From an uncultured Bacilli bacterium (GTDB taxonomy: Bacteria; Bacillota_I; Bacilli_A; RF39; UBA660), in assembly GCA_934095865.1 (NCBI GenBank), contig CAKOKU010000002.1, forward strand, positions 62,001 through 126,000: 64,000 nt of DNA. Direction: 5' to 3'. A program made the translations under genes and the position numbers. The notes under the pieces are model-generated. The model saw nothing but the letters and a program-made list of their open reading frames with translations. It did no database searches and had not been told where the DNA came from. Below, one piece after another: positions 16,942 through 24,174 of the stretch; position 1 is the stretch's first letter; each line of letters starts with the position of its first letter.

Positions 16942-16965
16942 TTAAACTAATTCAAAATAAAACAT
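16942..16965 (-). CDS. Putative 7-codon leader peptide of the MBL operon
   Basis: ATG (16965-16963) lies 6 nt after GGGAGG and encodes M-F-Y-F-E-L-V before TAA (16944-16942). That stop overlaps an in-frame ATG of the extended MBL reading frame (TAATG). The ATG and its RBS lie in the downstream arm of the inverted repeat at 16961-17007. The layout looks like a translation-controlled leader, but nothing proves that it is translated. Confidence 0.35.
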   Translation of the reverse strand: MFYFELV

Positions 16966-17007
16966 ATTTTACCTCCCTTCCTGTTGAAGAAAAGGGTAAA
17001 ATATGTT
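16961..17007 (-). promoter_or_regulatory. 13-bp inverted repeat in MBL leader RNA
   Basis: AACATATTTTACC (16961-16973) and GGTAAAATATGTT (16995-17007) are perfect inverted repeats with a 21-nt spacer. On the minus strand the stem ends in TTTTATTTTG, like a weak attenuator, and it hides the RBS of the leader ORF. Competing pairings exist: TAACTACCAA near 17007-17016 with TTGGTAGTTA near 17129-17138, and GGTAGATACcAACT (16925-16938) with AGTtAGTATCTACC (17133-17146). A minus-strand -10 TATAAT lies at 17059-17054. Confidence 0.5.
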
Positions 17008-17072
17008 AACTACCAATTTTTTATGTTTGACATTTTATCAAAAAATGTGTAATATTATAGTAGGAATTGATT

Positions 17073-17234
17073 TCATATTTTTCCAATCAGTTCTTCAAAC
17101 ATTTCGTTATTGTTTGTCTTAATTCGTTGGTAGTTAGTATCTACCGATAAGGAAATATGCTTATTGCCTGAGCATATTTTTTTCTTGTCTTCTTGTCTTA
17201 ATTGACATATATCCTTATAGACAAAATATATCAT
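17073..17234 (-). CDS. 53-residue hypothetical ORF near right end of element
   Basis: Open from ATG at 17234-17232 to TGA at 17075-17073. The peptide starts M-I-Y-F-V-Y-K-D-I-C and ends E-E-L-I-G-K-I, with a Lys/Asn-rich middle. No good RBS is visible and the family is not recognised. It overlaps the structured leader repeats, so it may be a decayed gene or chance ORF. Confidence 0.3.
   Translation of the reverse strand: MIYFVYKDICQLRQEDKKKICSGNKHISLSVDTNYQRIKTNNNEMFEELIGKI
17153..17183 (+). terminator. Terminator-like hairpin, plus strand
   Basis: AAATATGC (17153-17160) pairs with GCATATTT (17172-17179), followed by T residues to 17183. No plus-strand gene ends just before it, so its role is unclear. 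Confidence 0.35.
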
Positions 17235-17284
17235 AAAATCACATGATTGGCAATAGATATATAACAGTGCTAATTATTTTTATG

Positions 17285-17312
17285 AAAAAAGATACTTTTT
17301 TATCAAAGTACC
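17285..17312 (-). terminator. Terminator insulating the element from cwlD transcription
   Basis: On the minus strand, GGTACTTT (17312-17305) pairs with AAAGTATC (17298-17291) and is followed by six T residues. It lies about 65 bp inside the right junction, so transcripts starting at the cwlD promoter would stop here while the element is integrated. Confidence 0.55.
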
Positions 17313-17365
17313 TTAATTTCTTGTATTTACTTATCTTTATAGCTATTATTTTATTTTTGGATTTT

Positions 17366-17482
17366 TCAGTATCCTCCATGGCCAACATCAATAACTATTA
17401 GTTTTCCACTTAATGGTAAGGAAGCTCTCGCACACGTTATGGATAGGAAAAAACATAAGATTAACATTATTATCTTTCTCAT
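17366..17482 (-). pseudogene. cwlD: cwlD 5' part (signal peptide and first strand)
   Basis: ATG at 17482-17480 encodes M-R-K-I-I-M-L-I-L-C, a hydrophobic signal segment to about residue 20, then G-K-L-I-V-I-D-V-G-H-G-G followed by Y and a TGA supplied by the element. The I-V-I-D-x-G-H-G-G strand is the hallmark start of an amidase_3 domain. Its reading phase at CAT-GG matches the 3' part at 6693-7220. In B. subtilis cwlD lies a few genes downstream of rplM-rpsI, as it does here. Excision of the element would rebuild a secreted zinc amidase. Confidence 0.85.
17373..17385. other. Right attachment junction of the element
   Basis: CCTCCATGGCCAA, with CCATG at 17376-17380 identical to the left junction. 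The cut falls within the codons for GHGG. Confidence 0.8.
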
Positions 17483-17588
17483 ACTAAAACTTATGTATAA
17501 CGTGTAAAAATAATGTTGATTTTATTATATTTGATAATATTTACAAAAAGAAACCAGGGTGTTAAAATTATTAGCAAGTGAGGTTAAA

Positions 17589-19187
17589 ATGAATTGGAAT
17601 AAATTTTTCAAAGTGTTTTCAAGTTTAGTTTTAGCTTTTAGTGTACTTTTTTTAGGATACATATTTTTTTCTAATGACACAGATATTTATCATAAAAGAA
17701 ATCTAAATCGATTAGAAGAATATAAAAATATGAAGTACGATGAAAGTAATGATGAAAAGACACCCATTAAGGTTAAAAGAACTTTCACAACTACCATTGA
17801 TGATACTTTTGTACAAGATGATTATTTAGCGTTTTATGTTCCACAAAGTTATGTTAATGTGTATATAGATTCCAATCTTATTTATCAAGTAAATAATAAT
17901 GAAGTAAAAAGTGTTGGTAATAATTATGTGTTGATACCTATTACTGAAAATGTCGTTGGAAAGGAACTAAAGGTAGAAATTTATCCCGTATATAAATTCT
18001 TTGCTGATCGGGATATAACCTTTTATAAGGGGCCTTTAGAAAATATATATAATAAAGAAATAGGTAATAATATTTTAGAATTACTGTTAGGTTCTGTTTG
18101 TGTTTTGCTGGGCTTTATATTATGCTGCTTATCAATTTATTTATTGCTAAGTAAAAATTATAAAGGAAAATTGAGTTATTTAGGTGTTTTTGTATTAAGT
18201 ATTGGTTTATGGAAAATATGTGATATGCGTTGTACACCTTTATTATTCCCAAATTATCCAACAATTATTTCGTATATATCTTTAACTATGCTTTATGTTG
18301 CACCACTTTGTTTTTTAGCTTCTATTTATACTGAATTAGATAGTAGGGGCTTTAACTTAATTAAATTAGCTTTAGGAATTGCAATATCATTACCAATGAT
18401 TGTTATGATAATGGATTTGACTGATATATTAGACATGCGTAATTCCTTAGTTTTATGTCATATTGCTTTAGTCTTTTATGTTATTGTGCTAATATATTAT
18501 TGCATAAAAAATTATATCATAAACAAAAAAATAAGTTCTGCCAGTTGGTTGGCTTTAGCTTTAATATTAGGGGTTGCTAGCGATTTAATCACTTATTATG
18601 TTAATGATTCTTCATCTAATACAATTTTCTTACTTGTAGCTATTATAATCAGTGTCATGATATCTACTATAAACGTTATAAAAGAGTTGGAATCTAAATC
18701 AGTAATAGATACTTTAACTGGTTTAAATAATAATAATGCTTGTAAAGAAAAGCTAGAGAATGAAGATATTTTAGCCAAAGATATTGGTCTTATAGTATTT
18801 GATATAAATGGGCTTAAAGAAGTTAATGATACCTATGGTCATGCGTGCGGTGATGAATTTATAAAAGATTTTGCTAATATTTTAAGAAAATGTATGGTTA
18901 AAAATTCGTTTATAGGGCGTTTTGGTGGTGATGAGTTTATTGTCATCTTATATTCATGTTCAGAAAAAAAGATTAAAGATTTTTTACTTGATGTTAAAGA
19001 AAAAACAAAGCGAATTAATAAAGAATTACATAATACTAAGTTAAGTTATTCGTGTGGATATGCCTTATCTACAACTGAGAATAGTATAACAATGAAAGAA
19101 TTATTTAATACGGCTGATGAGAGAATGTATAATGAGAAAAAGGCTTATCACAAAAAATATGATAGTATTAAGAAGACAAATAATTAG
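17589..19187 (+). CDS. 7TM-DISM-like membrane diguanylate cyclase (GGDEF)
   Basis: About 532 residues. There is one N-terminal helix, an extracytoplasmic beta-rich domain of about 130 residues, seven hydrophobic helices (about 165-370) and a GGDEF domain at about 375-530. The catalytic motif R-F-G-G-D-E-F and the metal-binding F-D-I-N-G-L-K-E-V-N-D are intact, so it should make cyclic di-GMP in response to an outside signal. The usual R-x-x-D inhibitory site before GGDEF is absent (K-N-S-F instead). The ATG at 17589 is preferred, behind GTGAGG; the GTG at 17559 has no RBS. It is divergent from the 5' part of cwlD. Confidence 0.88.
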   Translation: MNWNKFFKVFSSLVLAFSVLFLGYIFFSNDTDIYHKRNLNRLEEYKNMKYDESNDEKTPIKVKRTFTTTIDDTFVQDDYLAFYVPQSYVNVYIDSNLIYQVNNNEVKSVGNNYVLIPITENVVGKELKVEIYPVYKFFADRDITFYKGPLENIYNKEIGNNILELLLGSVCVLLGFILCCLSIYLLLSKNYKGKLSYLGVFVLSIGLWKICDMRCTPLLFPNYPTIISYISLTMLYVAPLCFLASIYTELDSRGFNLIKLALGIAISLPMIVMIMDLTDILDMRNSLVLCHIALVFYVIVLIYYCIKNYIINKKISSASWLALALILGVASDLITYYVNDSSSNTIFLLVAIIISVMISTINVIKELESKSVIDTLTGLNNNNACKEKLENEDILAKDIGLIVFDINGLKEVNDTYGHACGDEFIKDFANILRKCMVKNSFIGRFGGDEFIVILYSCSEKKIKDFLLDVKEKTKRINKELHNTKLSYSCGYALSTTENSITMKELFNTADERMYNEKKAYHKKYDSIKKTNN

Positions 19188-19206
19188 GCTTTAAGCCTAT
19201 TTTTTT
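19185..19206 (+). terminator. Terminator of the GGDEF gene
   Basis: TAGGCTTTAAGCCTA (19185-19199) overlaps the stop codon and is followed by seven T residues. Confidence 0.75.
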
Positions 19207-19210
19207 ATGC

Positions 19211-19238
19211 AAAAAACCTCACAGCCAAAGCCATGAGG
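19211..19238 (-). terminator. Terminator of rplM-rpsI
   Basis: On the minus strand, CCTCA (19238-19234) pairs with TGAGG (19221-19217), followed by six T residues. The stem is short but well placed after rpsI. Confidence 0.5.
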
Positions 19239-19256
19239 AATGAAACTATAAATATA

Positions 19257-19676
19257 TTATCTCTTACTGAATTGTGGAGCACGACGAGCTTTTTTAAGTC
19301 CGTATTTCTTACGTTCTTTAACACGAGGATCTCTCTTAACAAAACCAGCTTTTTTAAGAACTTTACGATAACTATCTTCTCTTGTTTGATCAGTATTAGC
19401 ATCGAATTCTAATAATGCTCTTGTAATAGCATGACGAATAGCGCCAGCTTGACCTGAGAAGCCACCACCTTTAACTGTAACTTCAATGTCGAATTTATCT
19501 TCATTACCAGTTGCAGCTAATGGTTGTTTAATATCCATTACTAAAGTTTGATAAGGCATATATTCATCAACAGGTGTTCCATTAACAATAATATTACCTT
19601 TACCTAGAGTTAATCTAGCTTGTGCAGTAGAACGTTTTCTACGGCCAGTTCCAGTCCATATTTTCTTATCTGTCAT
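19257..19676 (-). CDS. rpsI: Ribosomal protein uS9
   Basis: 139 residues including the conserved G-T-G-R-R-K-R-S-T-A-Q-A-R start, the G-G-G-F-S-G-Q-A-G-A-I-R-H segment and the C-terminal basic tail Q-F-S-K-R that reaches the ribosomal P site. It follows rplM by 12 bp in the universal rplM-rpsI order. Confidence 0.97.
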   Translation of the reverse strand: MTDKKIWTGTGRRKRSTAQARLTLGKGNIIVNGTPVDEYMPYQTLVMDIKQPLAATGNEDKFDIEVTVKGGGFSGQAGAIRHAITRALLEFDANTDQTREDSYRKVLKKAGFVKRDPRVKERKKYGLKKARRAPQFSKR

Positions 19677-19688
19677 AAATTATACCTC

Positions 19689-20120
19689 CTATTTAACTTC
19701 TAACTTTTCTGGTTTTTGAGCAACTTGTTCATATTCTGAACCAGCATAAACAAATAACTTACGATACATTTGTCTTCCTAAAGGTCCTTTTGGTAACATA
19801 CCTTTAACAGCTCTTTCTACCATTTCTTCTGGATACTTTGTTATCATTTCTTGGGCAGTTCTTTCTCTTAAGCCACCAGCATATCTACTATGATTGTAGT
19901 ACATCTTATCATTTAATTTATTGCCAGTTAATACAACTTTACTAGCATTAATAACGATAACATAGTCACCACAGTCAATGTGTGGAGTATAAGTTGGCTT
20001 ATGTTTACCTTTAAGAACAGTAGCAACCTTAGTTGCAAGACGTCCTAAAGTTTGGCCTTCAGCGTCAATAACATACCATTTACGGTCAACAGTTTCTTTT
20101 TTTTGCATGAATGTATTCAT
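19689..20120 (-). CDS. rplM: Ribosomal protein uL13
   Basis: 143 residues with R-K-W-Y-V-I-D-A-E-G, L-G-R-L-A-T, and the G-M-L-P-K-G-P-L-G-R signature. The start is the ATG at 20120, 6 nt after AAAGGA; an in-frame TTG at 20135 lies upstream of that RBS. It is the first gene of the rplM-rpsI operon, with a strong promoter at 20231-20203 and a leader that may allow L13 feedback control. Confidence 0.97.
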   Translation of the reverse strand: MNTFMQKKETVDRKWYVIDAEGQTLGRLATKVATVLKGKHKPTYTPHIDCGDYVIVINASKVVLTGNKLNDKMYYNHSRYAGGLRERTAQEMITKYPEEMVERAVKGMLPKGPLGRQMYRKLFVYAGSEYEQVAQKPEKLEVK

Positions 20121-20231
20121 ATTATATCCTTTCAATTATACTAATCATTATTGGATTTCCCACGTCAAATAATTTTTGTATAAATAAAATGTACCAGTTA
20201 AAAGTATATAGTAAGTAGGTAATAAAGTCAA
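20121..20231 (-). promoter_or_regulatory. rplM promoter and leader
   Basis: TTGACT (20231-20226) and TATACT (20208-20203) are exactly 17 bp apart. The roughly 75-nt leader holds a GATTT / AAATC-type stem near 20155-20172. Bacillota often carry an L13-binding leader here; the match to that RNA family is not verified. Confidence 0.6.
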
Positions 20232-20298
20232 ATAAAACTTTGATTATTTTAGTAAATTTGACATTATTAGAAAATTTTATTATTATAAATCTTAATTT

Positions 20299-20326
20299 AA
20301 AAACACCAACTAAAATAATTGGCGTT
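20299..20326 (-). terminator. Terminator of the thioredoxin-like gene
   Basis: On the minus strand, AACGCCAA (20326-20319) pairs with TTGGTGTT (20309-20302) with one G-U pair, followed by T residues, just after the stop at 20332. Confidence 0.7.
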
Positions 20327-20331
20327 CTAAC

Positions 20332-20871
20332 TTATAAGTCATTAATATCTAATAACTGTTGAAAATCTCCTTTTTCAAAAAGATTATCATCTAATCTAGT
20401 AATAATATTACCTTTTTTTACCTTACCGTCAGTTACATAAATAATAGTTGGAACTTTTGTAACTTGGACTTCATCTAGGCCTAATAAATTGTTTATTGCA
20501 GCAATTTTATTATCATCATTTTGTAAAGAATCGATGTTGATATAGTAAAATTCTGACTTTAATTTATATTGTTTAATTAAGCTTTTTAAGCTTTTCTCTA
20601 AATTATAGATTTCTTTATTTCCTGTGTAAGATAAATAAATGAAATAATTTCCATCTTTATTTTTTAGTTCACTTAAATCTTCATTTATATTATAAGACTT
20701 GGTAACTAATTTCTTTTTAACTAGATAAGAAGTGTTTGCTTTATTTGCATCAAATTCTTTATACAAAGAATATCCTAAAAAAGAAATAGTAAATACCCCT
20801 AAAATAATAACGATTAGTATAGTATACTTTTGATACTGCTTAGGAAGTTTCTTTTTTGCCATAATATTCAA
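20332..20871 (-). CDS. Membrane-anchored thioredoxin-fold protein lacking CxxC
   Basis: About 179 residues (176 from the ATG at 20862). A basic N-terminus and one helix (about 15-38) are followed by a thioredoxin-like domain with F-I-Y-L-S-Y-T-G at the place of the active site and a cis-proline loop V-T-K-V-P-T-I-I-Y-V. It resembles the bacteriocin-accessory/PedC-like thioredoxins, but the C-x-x-C is replaced (T-G-N-K-E). It therefore cannot do dithiol exchange and may act as a binding or chaperone protein outside the membrane. The start is not firmly set because no clear RBS precedes either codon. Confidence 0.6.
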   Translation of the reverse strand: MNIMAKKKLPKQYQKYTILIVIILGVFTISFLGYSLYKEFDANKANTSYLVKKKLVTKSYNINEDLSELKNKDGNYFIYLSYTGNKEIYNLEKSLKSLIKQYKLKSEFYYINIDSLQNDDNKIAAINNLLGLDEVQVTKVPTIIYVTDGKVKKGNIITRLDDNLFEKGDFQQLLDINDL

Positions 20872-20978
20872 CTACTTTCTATAATAGAAGTATAGCATAC
20901 ATTCAATAATTAGAAAATAGGTATTTTTCTGTGGTAGTTATAATCTATCTCAACTGTTAAATTTTTAATTATTTATCC

Positions 20979-21509
20979 ATGTATAAACTTATAAATTATG
21001 GTTATCATATGAATATGAAATGGATTAGTTATTATATATATTATAGTATTTTAGGTTTTTTATTTGAAACTACTTGTAATGTTTTCATACGTAGTAATCA
21101 TTCTAGTGGTATTCTCTTTGGACCTTTTACTCCAATATATTTCTTTGGATTTTTAATTATTGTTTTTTTAGATAAAATTTTAGAAAAGCAAGAAAACAAA
21201 AAATTTAGAGCGCTTATTTTTTTAATTCTTAGTTTTATAAGTCTTACTTTAGTAGAATTTATTGGCGGCCACTTGTCTTACTTAATTATTGGTCATGCCA
21301 AATGGTCATATGAAAACTGGCCTCTTAGTATTGGTAAATATATAAATATTCTCGTTTCTTTAGGTTGGAGTGTTGGGGCCTTTATTTATGATAAATACTT
21401 TTTAAAAAAAGTGAATAGAATTATTGATAGAATGCCAAAGAAATTAACATTGTTATTAGTAGGCTTATACTTACTAGATACTTTTTTATCTTTTAAAAAT
21501 GGGTTTTAG
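20979..21509 (+). CDS. Putative ABC-transporter type IV / CmpB-family membrane protein
   Basis: 176 residues from the first ATG, 166 from the ATG at 21009, where the hydrophobic domain begins (W-I-S-Y-Y-I-Y-Y-S-I-L-G-F). About five membrane helices. The motifs G-F-L-F-E-T-T, R-S-N-H-S-S-G-I-L-F-G-P-F-T-P-I-Y-F-F-G and the later W-S-Y-E-N-W-P match PF06541 (putative ABC-transporter type IV). The function of that family is not established. A -10 TATAAT lies near 20939-20944; no strong RBS is visible. Confidence 0.7.
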   Translation: MYKLINYGYHMNMKWISYYIYYSILGFLFETTCNVFIRSNHSSGILFGPFTPIYFFGFLIIVFLDKILEKQENKKFRALIFLILSFISLTLVEFIGGHLSYLIIGHAKWSYENWPLSIGKYINILVSLGWSVGAFIYDKYFLKKVNRIIDRMPKKLTLLLVGLYLLDTFLSFKNGF

Positions 21510-21558
21510 CATAGGCACTAATGATATCTTAACATAGCTTATTTTTAGGAGGATATGT

Positions 21559-21993
21559 ATGTTTTTTGAAGATGTTGATTTTTTAGTTAATGGCAGTATA
21601 CCAAATTATAATTCTTTTAATCATACTAATAATGGGCTTGTTGATTGTAAAATGGGGTATCTTAGAGGAAATATGTTTAAAAATGAATATATTCCATATA
21701 AAAATTATAACGTTAAAGAATTAATTCCCAAAACTGAAGAAGAAGCTTTAATGTTAAAGTTAAATGAAGCTGAGTTTGCTTTAAATGATATAAGTTTATA
21801 TTTAGATTTACATCCAAATGATGATGATATGTACAATATTTTTCGTGAAGAAGTAAAAAAATATAAATCTTACTTAGAACAATATGAGAAGATGTATAAA
21901 CCACTAAATTTAACTAGCACTTATAGTGATGCTTATGATTATTATAAAAATCCATGGCCTTGGGATAATGATGGAGGTGTAAAATATGTATAA
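21559..21993 (+). CDS. cotJB: Spore coat protein CotJB, with CotJA-like N-terminal extension
   Basis: 144 residues. The C-terminal 90 match CotJB: L-N-E-A-E-F-A-L-N-D-I-S-L-Y-L-D-L-H-P-N-D, then Y-E-K-M-Y-K-P-L-N, ending in P-W-P-W-D. The first 55 residues contain G-N-M-F-x4-Y-I-P-Y-K-N-Y, which resembles the conserved segment of CotJA, so the gene may be a CotJA-CotJB fusion. A strong RBS (AGGAGG) precedes the start and the gene overlaps cotJC by 8 bp. CotJ proteins are mother-cell products in the inner spore coat. No confident SigE promoter was identified. Confidence 0.85.
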   Translation: MFFEDVDFLVNGSIPNYNSFNHTNNGLVDCKMGYLRGNMFKNEYIPYKNYNVKELIPKTEEEALMLKLNEAEFALNDISLYLDLHPNDDDMYNIFREEVKKYKSYLEQYEKMYKPLNLTSTYSDAYDYYKNPWPWDNDGGVKYV

Positions 21994-22546
21994 ATATGAA
22001 AAACACCTAGCTTATCCAGTTAATATTAAGAAAAAAGATTTAAAAATGGCTAAATATATTATTGCTGGTTTAGGTGGATATGCTGGTGAGTTAGCCGCCG
22101 CTTTAAGATATTTTAATCAAAGTTTCTCTATGCCAGATGCTAAAGGTAAAGCACTGCTTAATATGATTGCCACTGAAGAATTAGGCCATTGTGAAATGAT
22201 TGCTACTATGTTTAGACAATTAATTAAAGATGCTACTTTACAAGAATTAGAAGCAGCGGGCTTAGCTGAGTATTATGTGGAACATGGAAAAGGTGTTTAT
22301 CCTATAAATCCAGCTGGGGTACCATTTACTGTTAGTTATTTTGCCTCGACTGGTGATCCTGTTGTAGATTTATGTGAAGATATGGCAGCGGAAGAAAAAG
22401 CGAGGGCAGGTTATGAAAATATGTTAAACCTAGCTACTGATGAAGATTTAATCGGACCGTTATTATTTTTAAGGCAAAGGGAAATTATTCACTATAATAG
22501 ATTTAAAGAATTATATGAATATTATAAAAATAAAGATAACAAATAA
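21986..22546 (+). CDS. cotJC: Spore coat protein CotJC, manganese-catalase-like
   Basis: 186 residues of ferritin-like four-helix fold. Metal ligands are visible in G-G-Y-A-G-E-L-A, A-T-E-E-L-G-H-C-E-M, A-A-E-E-K-A-R-A and Q-R-E-I-I-H-Y-N. It is related to the Mn-catalases but shorter, as usual for CotJC. It is translated with cotJB and assembles into the spore coat. A short terminator-like ACAG/CTGT stem with a T run follows at about 22558-22580. Confidence 0.92.
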   Translation: MYKYEKHLAYPVNIKKKDLKMAKYIIAGLGGYAGELAAALRYFNQSFSMPDAKGKALLNMIATEELGHCEMIATMFRQLIKDATLQELEAAGLAEYYVEHGKGVYPINPAGVPFTVSYFASTGDPVVDLCEDMAAEEKARAGYENMLNLATDEDLIGPLLFLRQREIIHYNRFKELYEYYKNKDNK

Positions 22547-22647
22547 GTTAAAGATAGACAGATAAAACTGTTTATTTTTTTACTCTTCACACAAACATAT
22601 GTTAAAATAATAGCGATTTAGATTTTAAAACTTACTAGAAAGGTTAT

Positions 22648-24174
22648 ATGGATATTAAAATTAATGGGTATCCATTAGATACTGAGCAGTTAAAAATTGC
22701 AACTAGCACTTGTCAGGAACTTTTAGTAGTAGCAGGTGCAGGATCTGGTAAAACATTTACAATATTAGGTAGAATCTGGTATTTAATAAATATTAAAAAA
22801 ATAGAAGCAAAAAATATTTTATGTATATCATATACCCGTGAAGCCGCTAATAGTTTGAAAGAGAAGTTAAAAAAAGAACTTAATATAGACATAGATGTAT
22901 TTACATTCCATAAATTGGCTCTTAATATCTTAAAAGAAAATGCAGCTAACTTTAGTATAGCTAATGCTGATACTTTAGAACTTTGTATAGAAGAATATTT
23001 AAAAATAGACATCTTAAATTATCCTGAACAGCTTAAATATCTGCGTTTTATTTTAAAGATTAATTGGCACAGTAACGAGGAGTATCTTCAAAAACTAGAA
23101 GAAAATGAGGATGAAGTAAATAAATTTATTAATATAATAGCTACATTTATAAAATTATATAAATGTAATGGGTATAATGTAACTTTTTTTAGCAATCTCT
23201 TAAATAAATTACAAAAAAATTTCTGGAAAAAGATAGATAGTTTTTATATTTTGATCATATTTAATATTTATTTAAAATATAGTACCTATTTAAAAGATAA
23301 TAATGAATATGATTTTGATGATTTAATTATTGAAGCTACTAAAATTATTAACAAAAATGATACAGTTAAGAATTACAAGCACTTTATAATTGATGAATAT
23401 CAGGATAGTTCTTTTATTCGATTCAATCTAATTAAAACAATCGTTGACAGGAATAATAGCTATTTTATGGCAGTTGGTGACGACTTTCAATCAATATATA
23501 AATTTTCTGGAAGTGATATAAATTTATTTATTAATTTTAATAGTTTCTTTAGAGCTGGAAAAATTCTAAAAATCCAAACAACATACCGTAATAGTCAAGA
23601 ATTAGTTAATGTAGCCGGTGATTTTATTATGCAAAATAAGAAGCAAATAAAAAAGGAAATGCGATCAAATATTCATATAGATAGGCCAATTAAAATTGTT
23701 TATTATTCTAATGACAAAAAAGACTTTTTCACATTATTATCATATCTTTATAAAATCGAAAGTTATAAGTTGTTTATACTAAGTAGAAATAATAAAGATA
23801 TAGAAAATTTTATTAATGATAAAGTTATTTATAGTGATGGGAACGTAAAAATTGAAGGTAAAAGCCGATTCATTATTAGACATATGACGATTCACAAGTC
23901 GAAGGGCTTAGAATGTGATGATGTAATTTTAATTAATTTGATTGATGATAAATTAGGATTTCCTTCAATGATGGAACAAGATAAAATATTAAATTATATT
24001 CGGAAAGATACTAAAAAAGATTTTATAGAAGAGGAAAGAAGATTGTTTTATGTTGCTTTAACCCGTGCGAAAAGAAATTGTTATTTATTTGTTCCAAGAG
24101 AAAAGCCCTCTATTTTTGTAAGAGAGCTATTGAAGAATTACAAAGAATACATTGAATTTATTAACATCCATTAG
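22648..24174 (+). CDS. Compact UvrD/Rep-type SF1 helicase
   Basis: 508 residues with all SF1A helicase motifs: A-G-A-G-S-G-K-T (Walker A), I-I-D-E-Y-Q-D-S-S (motif II), V-G-D-D-F-Q-S-I-Y (III), T-Y-R-N-S-Q (IV), H-K-S-K-G-L-E (V) and L-F-Y-V-A-L-T-R-A-K (VI). It is about 200 residues shorter than UvrD or PcrA, with small 1B/2B subdomains. A 3'-5' DNA unwinding role in repair is likely, but the exact member is not recognised. Its last 14 bp overlap the end of the convergent pseudopilin gene. Confidence 0.88.
   Translation: MDIKINGYPLDTEQLKIATSTCQELLVVAGAGSGKTFTILGRIWYLINIKKIEAKNILCISYTREAANSLKEKLKKELNIDIDVFTFHKLALNILKENAANFSIANADTLELCIEEYLKIDILNYPEQLKYLRFILKINWHSNEEYLQKLEENEDEVNKFINIIATFIKLYKCNGYNVTFFSNLLNKLQKNFWKKIDSFYILIIFNIYLKYSTYLKDNNEYDFDDLIIEATKIINKNDTVKNYKHFIIDEYQDSSFIRFNLIKTIVDRNNSYFMAVGDDFQSIYKFSGSDINLFINFNSFFRAGKILKIQTTYRNSQELVNVAGDFIMQNKKQIKKEMRSNIHIDRPIKIVYYSNDKKDFFTLLSYLYKIESYKLFILSRNNKDIENFINDKVIYSDGNVKIEGKSRFIIRHMTIHKSKGLECDDVILINLIDDKLGFPSMMEQDKILNYIRKDTKKDFIEEERRLFYVALTRAKRNCYLFVPREKPSIFVRELLKNYKEYIEFINIH

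Larger units (their letters stand above)
7216..17380. mobile_element. 10.16-kb integrative mobilizable element inserted in cwlD
   Basis: Bounded by CCATG at 7216-7220 and 17376-17380, with the two halves of cwlD outside. Contents from left: large serine recombinase, 47-aa ORF, two winged-helix replication-type proteins, XRE regulator and membrane protein (divergent), MobV oriT, zinc-ribbon/nuclease protein, MobV relaxase, three-gene MBL cassette, structured leader and a 53-codon ORF. No type IV secretion genes are present, so it would depend on a helper for conjugation. No transposase is visible. The recombinase at one end with its stop next to the junction is the usual layout for serine-integrase elements. 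Confidence 0.85.

Noticed and set aside
7216..17380. Prophage or full conjugative element
   Set aside because: No capsid, tail, terminase or type IV secretion genes; only a relaxase and oriT, so a mobilizable element fits better.
21500..21558. SigE promoter for cotJB
   Set aside because: A CATAGCTT sequence near 21533 resembles a SigE -10, but it would place the transcript start in the RBS and has no matching -35.
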